A stretch of DNA of 64,000 nt. Source: an uncultured Microbacterium sp. (lineage in GTDB: Bacteria > Actinomycetota > Actinomycetes > Actinomycetales > Microbacteriaceae). The translations under genes and the position numbers were made by a program. The stretch spans positions 113,562-177,561 of the forward strand of contig CAJYJO010000030.1 of the NCBI GenBank assembly GCA_913774845.1, given 5' to 3'. A model generated the notes under the pieces. That model did not search any database and had not been told where the DNA came from. It saw only the letters and a program-made list of their open reading frames with translations. Below, piece by piece: positions 42,574 through 53,750 of this stretch. Position 1 is the stretch's first letter, and each line of letters begins with the position of its first letter.

Positions 42574-44363
42574 CCCGCCCACCGGTGGGTGTGGTCGCTC
42601 GCCGCCGCGGCGACGCCGGCCCGTGCGGTGCCCTCGAACACCCGGAGCGCGTCGTCGCGATCAAGCGCACCGATCGAGGTCTGCACGCTGCCGGCGATGA
42701 CGTGACCGGTGACGGTCGCCGCGCCGAAGGCCCGGGCCAGCGGCCCCTGGTGCAGGCCGACGGACTGCAGACGCGCCAACGGCAGGATGCTGAGCGTTCG
42801 CCACACCCAGCCGCGCCGCATCAGCAGGGCGTCGTCGGTGAGCAGCACGCCGTTGCGGCGCCACGACAGCGGTCGCAGCCACCGGGCGCGGGCGGGCGTC
42901 GTGACATACGGATCGTCTTCCACCGGACCCAGGATGCCGTTGCGGAAAACGAGTGTCCAGTCGCCTCCCGAGAGGCCGGGGGCGAGGATCCGCAGGACGC
43001 GTTCCACGTCGCCGCGGGTGCCGATGGGCAGGACGGCGGCGAACTGGTCGGTGCTGGTGTCGGTCGACGACCGGCCGGACAGGCGGTTCACCGACACGGT
43101 CCACCAGCCGAACGGGCGCCACATCAGCGGCTGGCGCACGTCGATGGCGTGGACCCGTCCCGGAGGCACGATCTCCGACACCGTCGTGAACAGCCCGAAG
43201 GTCACGCGTACGCCGTCGGGGGTCGGCGCGATCGAGTACCGCAGGCCCCGAGCGATCGAGCGGAGGTAGTAGGCGCCGAAGGCGAGGAACATCGGGACCA
43301 CGGTGAACAGCAGCCACAGCGTCGACACGGAGGCCGCGACGACGATCCCCACGACGAGGGCGACGAGCACCAGGGTCGACCCGCTCAGCACCCGCGACGC
43401 CACGAGGCGACCGAGGGGGATGCGCACGATGCTCTCGGGCTCGGTGTCGGAGAAATCCTCACCGTCGACGAGGTTCTGCAGGCCCGAGCCCACGGCCGAT
43501 GCCGCCTGGCGGGCGAGCGGGGCGCGCGCCCCGACCTGCGCCCGTGCCTCAGCCAGGCGCCTTCCGGAGGCGAGGCGCAGGATGTCGCCGCGGATGGCCT
43601 CGGCATCCTTGCCCGACAGGTACTCGAGCTTGACGTTGGCGTCGAGGCCCGCGCCGACCACCTCGAGCTTGGCCAGACCGAGGAGCCGCGCGATCATCGG
43701 CCGCGTCAGGTTGACCCCCTGCACCCGGTCCAGGGGAGCGCGGCGGTGCGTGCGGAACAGCACGCCCGATCGCACCTCCACGTCGTCGTCGCCGATGCGC
43801 AGCAGGTGGAAGCGCCACGACAGCCGGAAGAGCACGAACAGGACGATCAGCACGACCACCGTCACCCCGCCGGCGATCAGCAGCAGGTTGTTCGCGAAGA
43901 GGAAGTCCACCGGGTCGGGGGGAAGCTCCCCCGGCGGCAGGTCGCCGAACACGGGGAAGAACAGTTCGATCAGGCGCTCGCGGAGGTTCGCGATCAGCAC
44001 GCCGATGATCACGAGCACCGTCAGGCCGCCGCGCAGCAGCGGCGTCAGAGGGTGCAGCCGGTGCCACTCCCCGTCGCTGTAGGGCGAGCGCACCGCGGGG
44101 CGCGCCGCCGCGCCCACTCCGGGCGAGGACGGCGCGACGGCGGGCGCCCCCTGCCCCGCGGGGGCGGTCAGCGGCGGGACGGCCGACCTCTCGTGCCCCG
44201 CGGGGGCCCTCAGGGGCGCAACGGCAGACGTCTCCTGCCCCGCGTGCGCGGGAGGCTGCGGGCCGGCGGACGCCGCCGCTCGCGCGGCATCCGCCTCGCG
44301 CCCCGGCTCCGGGACGTGCCCCGTCTCATCGGGCGCGCCGCCCGTTCGTTCCGGCTCGCTCAC
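42570..44363 (-). CDS. Bacterial PH-domain membrane protein, YdbT-like (597 aa)
   Basis: An N-terminal Pro/Ala-rich cytoplasmic stretch of about 90 residues precedes helices and two or three bacterial PH (bPH2) repeats: RIGDDDVEVRSGVLFRTHRR with APLDRVQGVNLTRPMIARLL; SIAPTPDGVRVTFGLFTTVS with PPGRVHAIDVRQPLMWRPFG; and LLTDDALLMRRGWVWRTLSI with LPLARLQSVGLHQGPLARAF. YdbS/YdbT proteins in Bacillus help protect against certain antimicrobial peptides; actinobacterial function is unknown. GTG start overlaps the YdbS-like gene stop (GTGA). Confidence 0.88.
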   Translation of the reverse strand: MSEPERTGGAPDETGHVPEPGREADAARAAASAGPQPPAHAGQETSAVAPLRAPAGHERSAVPPLTAPAGQGAPAVAPSSPGVGAAARPAVRSPYSDGEWHRLHPLTPLLRGGLTVLVIIGVLIANLRERLIELFFPVFGDLPPGELPPDPVDFLFANNLLLIAGGVTVVVLIVLFVLFRLSWRFHLLRIGDDDVEVRSGVLFRTHRRAPLDRVQGVNLTRPMIARLLGLAKLEVVGAGLDANVKLEYLSGKDAEAIRGDILRLASGRRLAEARAQVGARAPLARQAASAVGSGLQNLVDGEDFSDTEPESIVRIPLGRLVASRVLSGSTLVLVALVVGIVVAASVSTLWLLFTVVPMFLAFGAYYLRSIARGLRYSIAPTPDGVRVTFGLFTTVSEIVPPGRVHAIDVRQPLMWRPFGWWTVSVNRLSGRSSTDTSTDQFAAVLPIGTRGDVERVLRILAPGLSGGDWTLVFRNGILGPVEDDPYVTTPARARWLRPLSWRRNGVLLTDDALLMRRGWVWRTLSILPLARLQSVGLHQGPLARAFGAATVTGHVIAGSVQTSIGALDRDDALRVFEGTARAGVAAAASDHTHRWAG

Positions 44364-44953
44364 AAGCCGGTCCGGCGGGTCTCGGCCACGGCCACGAGGG
44401 TGTCCCGCAGCTGCTCGGCGGCATCCTGGGTCAGCCCCGGGATGGTGACGCCCGTGGAGGCGGCGGCCGTCACGAGCTTGAGCTGCGCGATGCCGAAACC
44501 GCGATCGAGGGGCCCGTGGGTGATGTCGACCAGCTGCATCCGGCCGTACGGTACGGCCACCACGCGCTGCCACAGGATGCCGCGACGGAAGACGAGATCG
44601 TCGCTGCGCAGCTGATAGCCGAAGGAGCGCGCCTGCCGCGGGGTGATGAGCAGACCCACCAGCGTCACCACGAGGACGACCCCCGCGGGAATCCACTGCC
44701 ACTGCACACCGGTGATCGCCTGGGCGACGACCGCGGCCGCCAGCACGAGCACGAAGACCGCTCCCTGCGTGATCAGCTGCACCCGCACGTAGGCCCGCGC
44801 GAGCTGGTGCCAGGTGCCGTCGCCGAGCGGCAGACGACGTTCGGAGCGCGGCTGGAGGATGCGGTCGTAGGTTCCGGCGTCGAGCACACCGGCCGGGCGC
44901 TCGGGCTCAGGCCCCGACGGGTCCTGCGGGGGTGTTTCCGGGGGTGTCGTCAT
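44360..44953 (-). CDS. Bacterial PH-domain membrane protein, YdbS-like (197 aa)
   Basis: Two helices (ITQGAVFVLVLAAAVVAQAI and WIPAGVVLVVTLVGLLI) are followed by one bPH2 domain: YQLRSDDLVFRRGILWQRVV then AVPYGRMQLVDITHGPLDRG and FGIAQLKLVTAAASTGVTIP. Partner of the larger YdbT-like protein with which it is translationally coupled. Its start lies 47 nt inside the DUF3180 gene. Confidence 0.88.
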   Translation of the reverse strand: MTTPPETPPQDPSGPEPERPAGVLDAGTYDRILQPRSERRLPLGDGTWHQLARAYVRVQLITQGAVFVLVLAAAVVAQAITGVQWQWIPAGVVLVVTLVGLLITPRQARSFGYQLRSDDLVFRRGILWQRVVAVPYGRMQLVDITHGPLDRGFGIAQLKLVTAAASTGVTIPGLTQDAAEQLRDTLVAVAETRRTGL

Positions 44954-45392
44954 CGTCGTCCTTCCGGATGGTGCACAGCTGCTCGGCCACGAGTCCCGCG
45001 ACGACGAGGAGGACTGCGCACACCAGCGTCGCGATGATCGATCCCATCGAGCCTATCGAGGGGGTCACCGGACGGGTCGCGAGGAATCCGAGCAAGCCGA
45101 GGGCGAACCCGAGGGCAGCGGCCCCCACCAGCGACGACGCCTTCGCGAGCATCGCGATACGCAAGGCGCGGAACGGGTCGATGCGGCGAGCGCTGCGCCC
45201 CCGGCTGGCGCGGAAGACCGGCACCGCCAGCACCACGATCACGACGCCGAGCAACGCCAGGATCGTCGGCAGGCTCGCCGCCGGGGTGAAGGTCGCCCGC
45301 CCCATCGACGTCAGCATCGTGTCGACGACGAAGCCGAAGACAGCGCCGACGACGAGGGCGATGATCAGGATGCCGGCACCCGTGCGCTTCAT
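44907..45392 (-). CDS. DUF3180 membrane protein (161 aa)
   Basis: Four predicted helices: AGILIIALVVGAVFGFVVDT, PTILALLGVVIVVLAVPVFR, LVGAAALGFALGLLGFLATR and IIATLVCAVLLVVAGLVAEQ. The tail KDDDDDTPGNTPAGPVGA is acidic. DUF3180 proteins are found directly after folK in many actinobacteria; the function is unknown. ATGA overlap with folK upstream and a 47-nt overlap with the PH-domain gene downstream. Confidence 0.88.
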   Translation of the reverse strand: MKRTGAGILIIALVVGAVFGFVVDTMLTSMGRATFTPAASLPTILALLGVVIVVLAVPVFRASRGRSARRIDPFRALRIAMLAKASSLVGAAALGFALGLLGFLATRPVTPSIGSMGSIIATLVCAVLLVVAGLVAEQLCTIRKDDDDDTPGNTPAGPVGA

Positions 45393-45916
45393 CGAGCACC
45401 TCCGCGCAGCCCGGCGAGCAGGTCGGCGACGCGTCCCCGGCCGGGGATCACGGCATCCGGGTCGACCGCATGCCACGGCGCGAGCACGAACTCACGTTCG
45501 TGGGCGCGCGGGTGCGGGACGACGAGGTCGTCGCGGTCGATCGTCTCGTCGCCGTAGGCGATGAGGTCGAGGTCGAGGGTGCGGTCCCCCCAGCGCTCCC
45601 GCCGGACGCGGCCGTGTCGCGCCTCGATCCGGTGCAGGGAGGCGAGCAGTTCGCGCGGGGCGAGCCGCGTCTGCAGGAGGGCGACTGCGTTCAGGTAGCG
45701 CGGAGCGTCGTCGTCCTCGCCCGAGAGCGTGACCGCCACGGTCTCGATCGGCTCCGACACGCGCACGTCGGACGTGAGCGTCAGGCGGCGCAGCTCGTCG
45801 ACCGCGGCAGCGAGGGTCTCGGCGCGGTCGCCGAGGTTGGCCCCCAGCGCGATGACCGCCGGCACGGGCCGGGCTCGGGGCGCCTCGCCGATGCCATGAG
45901 CCAGGCGGACGCTCAT
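45389..45916 (-). CDS. folK: 2-amino-4-hydroxy-6-hydroxymethyldihydropteridine pyrophosphokinase FolK (175 aa)
   Basis: Transfers pyrophosphate to 6-hydroxymethyl-dihydropterin in folate synthesis. Motifs are VIALGANLGDRAETL near the start, then APRYLNAVALLQTRLAPREL, and the catalytic Arg/Asp segment RERWGDRTLDLDLIAYGDET followed by VVPHPRAHEREFVLAPW. The first 17 residues form an extension relative to the E. coli enzyme. ATGA overlap with folB. Confidence 0.95.
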   Translation of the reverse strand: MSVRLAHGIGEAPRARPVPAVIALGANLGDRAETLAAAVDELRRLTLTSDVRVSEPIETVAVTLSGEDDDAPRYLNAVALLQTRLAPRELLASLHRIEARHGRVRRERWGDRTLDLDLIAYGDETIDRDDLVVPHPRAHEREFVLAPWHAVDPDAVIPGRGRVADLLAGLRGGAR

Positions 45917-46281
45917 GCCCTGCCCCGCGTGATTGTCACGGCGACGTCTCCGAAGGGCACCGTGATGGGCGCCTGCGGCTTGTGCACGGTGATGGTCACC
46001 GCGTCGACGCGGGCGTCGTCGAGCGCCGCTTCGGCCAGGCGCTGAGCGAGCGTCTCGATGAGGTCGACGGGCTCGCCCTCGACGACGGCGACCAGACGCT
46101 CGGCCAGTTCGCCGTAATGCACGGTGTCGACCACGTCGTCGGTCTCGGCCGCGCGACGCAGAGACAGCGAGAGCGCGGCATCCACCACGAACTCCTGACC
46201 CTCGCGCTTCTCGTCGGGGTAGACGCCGTGGTATCCGAAGGCGCGCACCCCCGTGAGCGTGATCCGGTCGGTGGTGTCCAT
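45913..46281 (-). CDS. folB: Dihydroneopterin aldolase FolB (122 aa)
   Basis: Cleaves dihydroneopterin to 6-hydroxymethyl-dihydropterin. The short tunnelling fold shows RITLTGVRAFGYHGVYPDEK (catalytic Glu/Tyr region), DTVHYGELAERL, and VTITVHKPQAPI with the catalytic Lys. The ATG overlaps the folP stop by 1 nt (TGATG). Normal length. Confidence 0.95.
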   Translation of the reverse strand: MDTTDRITLTGVRAFGYHGVYPDEKREGQEFVVDAALSLSLRRAAETDDVVDTVHYGELAERLVAVVEGEPVDLIETLAQRLAEAALDDARVDAVTITVHKPQAPITVPFGDVAVTITRGRA

Positions 46282-47072
46282 CAGGCCTCCCAAGCGCGGG
46301 CGACGGCGAGCGCGTCGCGGGTGGTCGGTACATCGTGCACCCGCACCGCCCACACCCCGGCGCGCGCGGCGAACGCGCTGGTGACGGCGGTGGCGAGGTC
46401 GCGGCGGGCGAGGTCGGCGTCGTCCCCCAGCGCATCGCCGAGGAACCGCTTGCGGCTCGTGCCCACCAGAACGCGATACCCGAGGGCCCCGAGCGCGGGC
46501 AGGGCGTTGAGCGTGCGCCAGTTCTGCACGCCGCGCTTGCCGAAGCCGATGCCGGGGTCGAGCACGATGCGGGTCGGGGCGATTCCGGCGGCGACGGCCG
46601 CGCCGACCCTCTCCTCGAGCTCGGCGGCGACCTCGCGACCCACGTCGGCGTAGTCGGCGCGGGCGTACATCTCGCTCGACGGTCCGCGCCAATGGCCGAG
46701 AGCGATGTCGGCGTCGGCCTCGGCGACCGCGGCCAGCATGTCGGGGTCGGACAGGCCCCCCGACACGTCGTTGACGAGGCGCGCCCCGGCGCGCACGGCC
46801 GCCACCGCCGTCGAAGCGTTCATCGTGTCGATGCTCACGACCGCCCCCTCGGATGCCAGCGCCTCGACGACCGGCAGCACACGCTGCTGCTCGACCCGCG
46901 ACGCCACCCGCTCGGCTCCGGGTCGGGTGGACTCGCCGCCGATGTCGAGCAGATCGGCACCCTGCGCGCGGAGGCTGCGGGCGTGGGATATGGCGACGTC
47001 GGGGTCGAGATACCGACCGCCGTCGCTGAAGGAATCGGGCGTGACGTTGACGATGCCCATGACGAGCGTCAC
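46281..47072 (-). CDS. folP: Dihydropteroate synthase FolP (263 aa)
   Basis: Condenses 6-hydroxymethyl-dihydropterin pyrophosphate with p-aminobenzoate; target of sulfonamides. TIM-barrel signatures: MGIVNVTPDSFSDGGRY, ADLLDIGGESTRPGAE, VVSIDTMNASTAVAAVRAGA, RLVNDVSGGLSD, IVLDPGIGFGKRG and LVGTSRKRFLGD. The GTG start overlaps the folE stop (GTGA); an internal ATG five codons later is also possible. Confidence 0.96.
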   Translation of the reverse strand: MTLVMGIVNVTPDSFSDGGRYLDPDVAISHARSLRAQGADLLDIGGESTRPGAERVASRVEQQRVLPVVEALASEGAVVSIDTMNASTAVAAVRAGARLVNDVSGGLSDPDMLAAVAEADADIALGHWRGPSSEMYARADYADVGREVAAELEERVGAAVAAGIAPTRIVLDPGIGFGKRGVQNWRTLNALPALGALGYRVLVGTSRKRFLGDALGDDADLARRDLATAVTSAFAARAGVWAVRVHDVPTTRDALAVARAWEA

Positions 47073-47656
47073 GGCCGCGCCCCGATCAGCGCCACCAGCT
47101 CGGCGCGGGCGACGGGGTCGGCGTACACCCCGCGCGCGGCGATCGTGACGGTCGAGGCGTCGGGTTGGCGTCCGCCGCGCATCGTGACGCACTCGTGGGT
47201 GGCGTCGAGGACGACGAGCACCCCCCGCGCGTCCAGCGCGGAGGCGATCGCGTCGGCGACCTGCTCCCCCAGTCGCTCCTGCACCTGCGGGCGCGCGGCG
47301 AGGATGTCGATGACCCGGGGCAGGGCGCCGAGACCCACGACCTCCTCGCCCGGGAGGTAGGCCACGTGGGCGCGACCGCGGAACGGCAGCAGGTGGTGCT
47401 CGCACGTCGAGCGGAACGCGATGTCGCGCAGCATCACCGCGCCCGAGGGGAGGGTGTCGGGAGCCGGCCCTCGCGACACCGAGATGGTGTGCTGCAGCGG
47501 GGCGCCGGCATCCTGACCCACCCCGGAGAAGAACTCGGCCCAGGAGTCGGCGACGCGCGTCGGGGTCTGGCGGAGGCCGGGGCGATCGGGGTCCTCCCCG
47601 ATCGCCTCCAGCAACTCACGCACCAGAGCGGCGACGCGCTCTCGATCGACCGGCAC
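47069..47656 (-). CDS. folE: GTP cyclohydrolase I FolE (195 aa)
   Basis: First step of folate synthesis, GTP to dihydroneopterin triphosphate. Zinc ligands and active site are in FRSTCEHHLLPFRGRAHVAY and in DATHECVTMRGGR; VVGLGALPRVIDILAARPQVQERL is the conserved central part. It begins 6 nt after ftsH ends, so it is probably cotranscribed with it. Confidence 0.96.
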   Translation of the reverse strand: MPVDRERVAALVRELLEAIGEDPDRPGLRQTPTRVADSWAEFFSGVGQDAGAPLQHTISVSRGPAPDTLPSGAVMLRDIAFRSTCEHHLLPFRGRAHVAYLPGEEVVGLGALPRVIDILAARPQVQERLGEQVADAIASALDARGVLVVLDATHECVTMRGGRQPDASTVTIAARGVYADPVARAELVALIGARP

Positions 47657-47662
47657 GGCGCC

Positions 47663-49666
<2,004 letters not shown>

Positions 49667-49800
49667 GGTGGGCGAGCCCAGCCCTTTCGTGATCCTCCGC
49701 AGAAATGCGGTCGCATCAGGCTAACGCGCGTGGACTATGCCGGGCCTGTGCGTTCGTCGAGGGCGTACGCGGAACGGATGCCGAGCCCCCGGCGCGCGTG

Positions 49801-50352
<552 letters not shown>

Positions 50353-50358
50353 CACACG

Positions 50359-50364
50359 AGTCTA
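50359..50364 (-). promoter_or_regulatory. -10 hexamer TAGACT for hpt, including the tilS stop codon
   Basis: TAGACT lies 6 nt before the hpt ATG, and its first three bases are the TAG stop of tilS. It would let hpt (and ftsH-fol genes beyond) start independently of tilS. Confidence 0.45.
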
Positions 50365-51363
50365 AGCGCGCGTCTGCGCGGCGACGACCTCGATGCGCGC
50401 GCCGACGCGGCGGGCCAGGCACGAGGGCAGATCGATCGGCCCCTGCCCCCGCCAGTCCGTGACGAGACGGGCGACCTCGAGCGTCTGCGCGCGGGTCAGC
50501 GAGACCCCGAACTCGCTCTCGACGACGTAGCGGATGATGCGATTGCGCAGCGCCGCGGGGTTGGCGGCGAGGGCGGCGACCGAGATCGAGATGCCCGCCT
50601 CGGCGTGCTCGACGATGTCTTCGATGGTCTCGTCGATCATGTCCTGGAAGGCGGCCGCGTCCTCGCGCAGCTGCTCCGCCGTTCGGGCGAGCGCCTCGGC
50701 GACGCCCGGACCCAGCTCGCTCTCGAGCACGGGCAGCACCCGCTCACGCACCCGGACGCGCGCGAAGGACGCGTCGGCGTTGTGCGGATCGGCCCAGGGA
50801 TCCAGCTCCTCGGCCGCGCACGCCGCGACGGTCGTGCGCCGCCGCACACCCAGGAGGGGGCGCAGCCACACGGGGCCGGTGGCATCCCGTCTCTCGGGGG
50901 CCATGCCCGACAGGCTCGCCGTGCCCGATCCACGGGCGAGACCCAGCAGCACCGTCTCGGCCTGATCGTCGAGGGTGTGGCCGAGGAGCACGGTCTCGGC
51001 GCCGATCTCGGCGGCGGCCCGCGCCAACGCCGCGTAGCGCGCCTCGCGCGCCGCGGCCTCGGGACCGTCGCCCCGTCCCACCTCGACCGCCACGACGCGT
51101 GCACCGAGCCCCAGGGCGCGGGCGGCGTCGGCGGCGCGGCGCGCGATGGCATCCGAGCCCTCCTGCAGCCCGTGATCGATCACGACGGCTTCGGCCCGGA
51201 TGCCGAGACGCCCGGCCTCGAACGCCGTCGCGGCCGCGAGAGCGAGCGAATCCGGTCCGCCCGACAGCGCCACGACCACCGGGCCCGTTCGATCGGTCAG
51301 GGCGGTGCGCACCGCGCGGCGCACGTCGGCGACGGCGGGGTCGAGTCCGGGGCGGCGGGGCAT
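50362..51363 (-). CDS. tilS: tRNA(Ile)-lysidine synthetase TilS (333 aa)
   Basis: Converts C34 of the CAU-anticodon tRNA-Ile to lysidine. The PP-loop is VVALSGGPDSLALAAATAFE; next EAVVIDHGLQEGSD and TVLLGHTLDDQAETVLLGLARGSG, the conserved ATP/tRNA segment, then WLRPLLGVRRRTTVAAC and DPHNADASFARVRVRERVLP. The substrate-binding C-terminal domain is short. The start is taken at ATG 51363 because TAGCGT lies 7 nt before it; a GTG 9 nt earlier overlaps that hexamer. Confidence 0.95.
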   Translation of the reverse strand: MPRRPGLDPAVADVRRAVRTALTDRTGPVVVALSGGPDSLALAAATAFEAGRLGIRAEAVVIDHGLQEGSDAIARRAADAARALGLGARVVAVEVGRGDGPEAAAREARYAALARAAAEIGAETVLLGHTLDDQAETVLLGLARGSGTASLSGMAPERRDATGPVWLRPLLGVRRRTTVAACAAEELDPWADPHNADASFARVRVRERVLPVLESELGPGVAEALARTAEQLREDAAAFQDMIDETIEDIVEHAEAGISISVAALAANPAALRNRIIRYVVESEFGVSLTRAQTLEVARLVTDWRGQGPIDLPSCLARRVGARIEVVAAQTRA

Positions 51364-51370
51364 GGCATCC

Positions 51371-51376
51371 ACGCTA
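51371..51376 (-). promoter_or_regulatory. -10 hexamer TAGCGT for tilS
   Basis: TAGCGT, 7 nt, ATG; no Shine-Dalgarno in between. Confidence 0.45.
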
Positions 51377-51505
51377 GCGGCGGCCGCGCATCACGGGAGG
51401 GGCCGGGCCGGACCGGCGGGGCGCAGGACCGTGCCGGGCATCGGTGGTGCGGAGCGCTCCGGCTAGGCTGGGCCGCGGAAATCCACAGATCTAAGGAGCA
51501 CGAGT

Positions 51506-52039
51506 ATGGGCGCGTACGACGCCGTCATCGAGATCCCCCGCGGCAGCCGCGTGAAGTACGAGGTCGACCACGGCACCGGCCGCGTCTACCTCGACCGCAT
51601 CCTCTACACGGTGTTCGGCTACCCGGCGAACTACGGCTTCTTCGAGAACACCCTCGGCGAGGACGGCGACCCGCTCGACGTGCTCGTGCTGCTCGACCGC
51701 GAGCTGCACCCCGGCATCCTGGCCAAGGTCCGCCCCGTCGGCGTTCTCAAGATGAGCGACGAGGCCGGCGGCGACGACAAGGTCGTGGCGGTTCTCGCCA
51801 AGGACCCGCGCTGGGATCACATCCAGGACGTCGGCGACATCGACGAGTGGACCAAGAAGGAGATCACGCACTTCTTCGAGCACTACAAGGACCTCGAGCC
51901 CAACAAGTGGGTCAAGGTCGACGAGTGGGCGGATGCCGCCGAGGCCGAGCGCCTGGTGAGCGAGGCGTTCACGCGCTTCGACGAGCACGACGCGCAGACC
52001 AAGACGCAGGGTTCGGGCGAGGCGCCCAACACGCTCTGA
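51506..52039 (+). CDS. ppa: Inorganic pyrophosphatase, family I (177 aa)
   Basis: Hydrolyses pyrophosphate from biosynthetic reactions. Active-site blocks are VIEIPRGSRVKYEVDHGTGR, YGFFENTLGEDGDPLDVLVL (the DxDPxD metal cluster), and KVVAVLAKDPRWDHIQDVGD. A TAGGCT -10 near 51463 and AAGGAG 7-8 nt before the ATG give a leadered, strongly translated message, unlike the leaderless neighbours. A perfect terminator follows. Confidence 0.97.
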   Translation: MGAYDAVIEIPRGSRVKYEVDHGTGRVYLDRILYTVFGYPANYGFFENTLGEDGDPLDVLVLLDRELHPGILAKVRPVGVLKMSDEAGGDDKVVAVLAKDPRWDHIQDVGDIDEWTKKEITHFFEHYKDLEPNKWVKVDEWADAAEAERLVSEAFTRFDEHDAQTKTQGSGEAPNTL

Positions 52040-52054
52040 CGCACCGCGTCGAAC

Positions 52055-52086
52055 GAAAACCCCCGGTCCGAGGACCGGGGGTTTTC
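52055..52086. terminator. Rho-independent terminator between ppa and the M23 gene
   Basis: GAAAACCCCCGGTCC and GGACCGGGGGTTTTC form a perfect 15-bp stem; the A- and T-rich ends make it work in both directions for the two convergent genes. Confidence 0.92.
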
Positions 52087-52097
52087 TCGTCGCGGGG

Positions 52098-53537
52098 TCA
52101 GACCGAGACGCCGCGATCGCGCAGCCAGGGCGCGGGGTCGGTCGTACCGCCCCACGGCGGGTAGACCTCGAAGTGCAGGTGGCATCCGAACGAGTTGCCC
52201 GTCTGACCCGTCGCGGCGATCTGCTCACCGGCCGAGACGCGCTGCCCGGACGAGACGTAGATTCCGCCGTCGACGATGTGTCCGTAACCGGTGCCCGAGC
52301 CGTCGTCGTGCTGAATGCGGATGTAGTTGCCGAAACCGCCGTTGCGTCCCGCGTAGGTGACGCGTCCCGCGGACGCGGCGTAGATCGGCGACCAGCAGCT
52401 CGCGCCGAAGTCGAGGCCGAGGTGCCACGTGCTCGCGCAGTAGCTGGAGTTGCACTGACCGGAGCGGGGACCGTATCCCGACGACGTGTAGGCGTTCGAG
52501 GGGCGAGCCCAGCCGCCGCCGCTGACGTTTCCGCCGCCGCCGCCACCGCCGCCGCCACCGCCTCCACCGCCTCCACCGCCGCCGCCGCCACCACCGCCGC
52601 TGTTGTTGGCGGCCTCCTGCTCACGGCGAGCGCGCTCGGCCGCGTCGCGGGCAGCGGCGGCCTCGCGGGCCTGGCGCTCGCGCTCTTCGCGGGCTTTGCG
52701 CTCGGCCTCGACGCCGGCCTGGTAGTCGGCGACGGTTTTCGCGGTGGTGTCCTGCAGGGCGGCGAGCTGGGCCTCGAGCACGGCCTGGTTGGCCTGCTGC
52801 GCGGCGAGCGCCTCCTGCGCGGCCTGGGCGGCCTGCTGGGCAGCGGCCATCTTCTCTTCGGCGATCACGCGCAGGCGCTCGCGCTCGGCTGCGGCGTCCG
52901 TGGCCTGACCGCTGAGGTTCTTGGCGTTGTCGCGCGCTGCGACGGCGGCGGCGTACACCGAGCGGTTGCGCTCGAGGAGCTTGTCCATCGTGCCGAGCTT
53001 GGCGAGCAGGTCGTCGGCGGTCGCGGCCGAGCCCGAGAAGAACAGGTCGAGCGAGGTGTCGTCGCCGCCCGAGCGGTACAACTGCGCGGCGACCTTGCCG
53101 GCCTTGTTCGCGGCATCCGTCGCCTTGGCCGCCTGTGCGTCCGCCTGCTGCTGGAGCAGCTGCGCACGGTAGTCGGCATCCTGGTAGGCCTGCTGAGCCG
53201 CGAAGTACTCGTCGGAGCGGGCCTGCACCTCGGCCTGCGTGCGGGCGACCTCGGATTGCAGCCCCGCGATGAGCCCCTGGATGCGCGTGATCTCGGCACC
53301 CTTGGCCGCCTCGTTCGCGCGCGCCGCCTCGACGTCTGCCCACGAGGGGTAGTCCGCGGCGAGGGCGGGGGTGGCGAACCCGGATGCCACCGACCCGAAC
53401 GCGCCGAAAGCGACGGCGCCGAGAGCGCCGATCTTCAGCGCGCTCCGGCGATCGAACGTCGGCCAGAGCCGTCTCTGCTCCGCCGCTGAGGGCGCGCAGC
53501 CGCAGTCTTCTGTTTCATCGGGGCGCTCGAGCGTCAC
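52098..53537 (-). CDS. Secreted M23 (LytM-type) peptidoglycan peptidase with coiled coil and poly-Gly linker (479 aa)
   Basis: Signal peptide with a Tat-like RRSALKIGALGAVAFGAFGS, cleavage probably after ATPALA. Residues about 65-300 form a long Ala/Glu/Gln coiled coil, as in NlpD/EnvC-like and RipA-like proteins. A run of 23 glycines (codons at 52530-52598) links it to the M23 domain, whose zinc residues are in HLGLDFGASC (His, Asp) and CHLHFEVYPPWGG (HxH). ATG alternatives are absent; the GTG has GAGG 7 nt upstream. Expected to cut cell-wall cross-links or activate another hydrolase. Confidence 0.93.
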   Translation of the reverse strand: MTLERPDETEDCGCAPSAAEQRRLWPTFDRRSALKIGALGAVAFGAFGSVASGFATPALAADYPSWADVEAARANEAAKGAEITRIQGLIAGLQSEVARTQAEVQARSDEYFAAQQAYQDADYRAQLLQQQADAQAAKATDAANKAGKVAAQLYRSGGDDTSLDLFFSGSAATADDLLAKLGTMDKLLERNRSVYAAAVAARDNAKNLSGQATDAAAERERLRVIAEEKMAAAQQAAQAAQEALAAQQANQAVLEAQLAALQDTTAKTVADYQAGVEAERKAREERERQAREAAAARDAAERARREQEAANNSGGGGGGGGGGGGGGGGGGGGGGGNVSGGGWARPSNAYTSSGYGPRSGQCNSSYCASTWHLGLDFGASCWSPIYAASAGRVTYAGRNGGFGNYIRIQHDDGSGTGYGHIVDGGIYVSSGQRVSAGEQIAATGQTGNSFGCHLHFEVYPPWGGTTDPAPWLRDRGVSV

Positions 53538-53628
53538 GGGACTACCTCATCTCACCGGTCGCAACTCGACTCACAGTAGCAACAGGAGTCTCACGCACAA
53601 CAGGGCGAGTTCCCGCTGGCACGGCTCA

Positions 53629-53659
53629 TCCTCCTCCCCCGACACGCGCGGGAGGAGGA
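53629..53659 (-). promoter_or_regulatory. 5'-UTR hairpin of the M23 gene
   Basis: TCCTCCTCCC and GGGAGGAGGA are exact complements (10 bp) around an 11-nt loop, 92 nt upstream of the GTG. The AT-rich DNA beyond it (53671-53697) looks like the promoter. It may be an attenuator or a structured leader; I could not match it to the ydaO-type motif. Confidence 0.35.
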
Positions 53660-53673
53660 CGCCACGCCCTCGA

Positions 53674-53703
53674 TTGGCAATCTCAAGATTTGTGAAGTAG
53701 GCT
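53674..53703 (+). promoter_or_regulatory. Promoter of the tRNA-Glu/Asp/Phe array
   Basis: TTGGCA (53674-53679), an 18-bp spacer and TAGGCT (53698-53703) precede tRNA-Glu by about 47 nt. Confidence 0.6.
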
Positions 53704-53750
53704 CGGTCGTCGGCAAGCGAGGTGGAAATCGAAAGGTTTCCGGCTCATCC

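Noticed and set aside
53538-53700. ydaO-type (c-di-AMP) riboswitch upstream of the M23 gene
   Set aside because: Such riboswitches occur before actinobacterial wall hydrolases, but the conserved core was not recognisable here; only a simple hairpin is visible.
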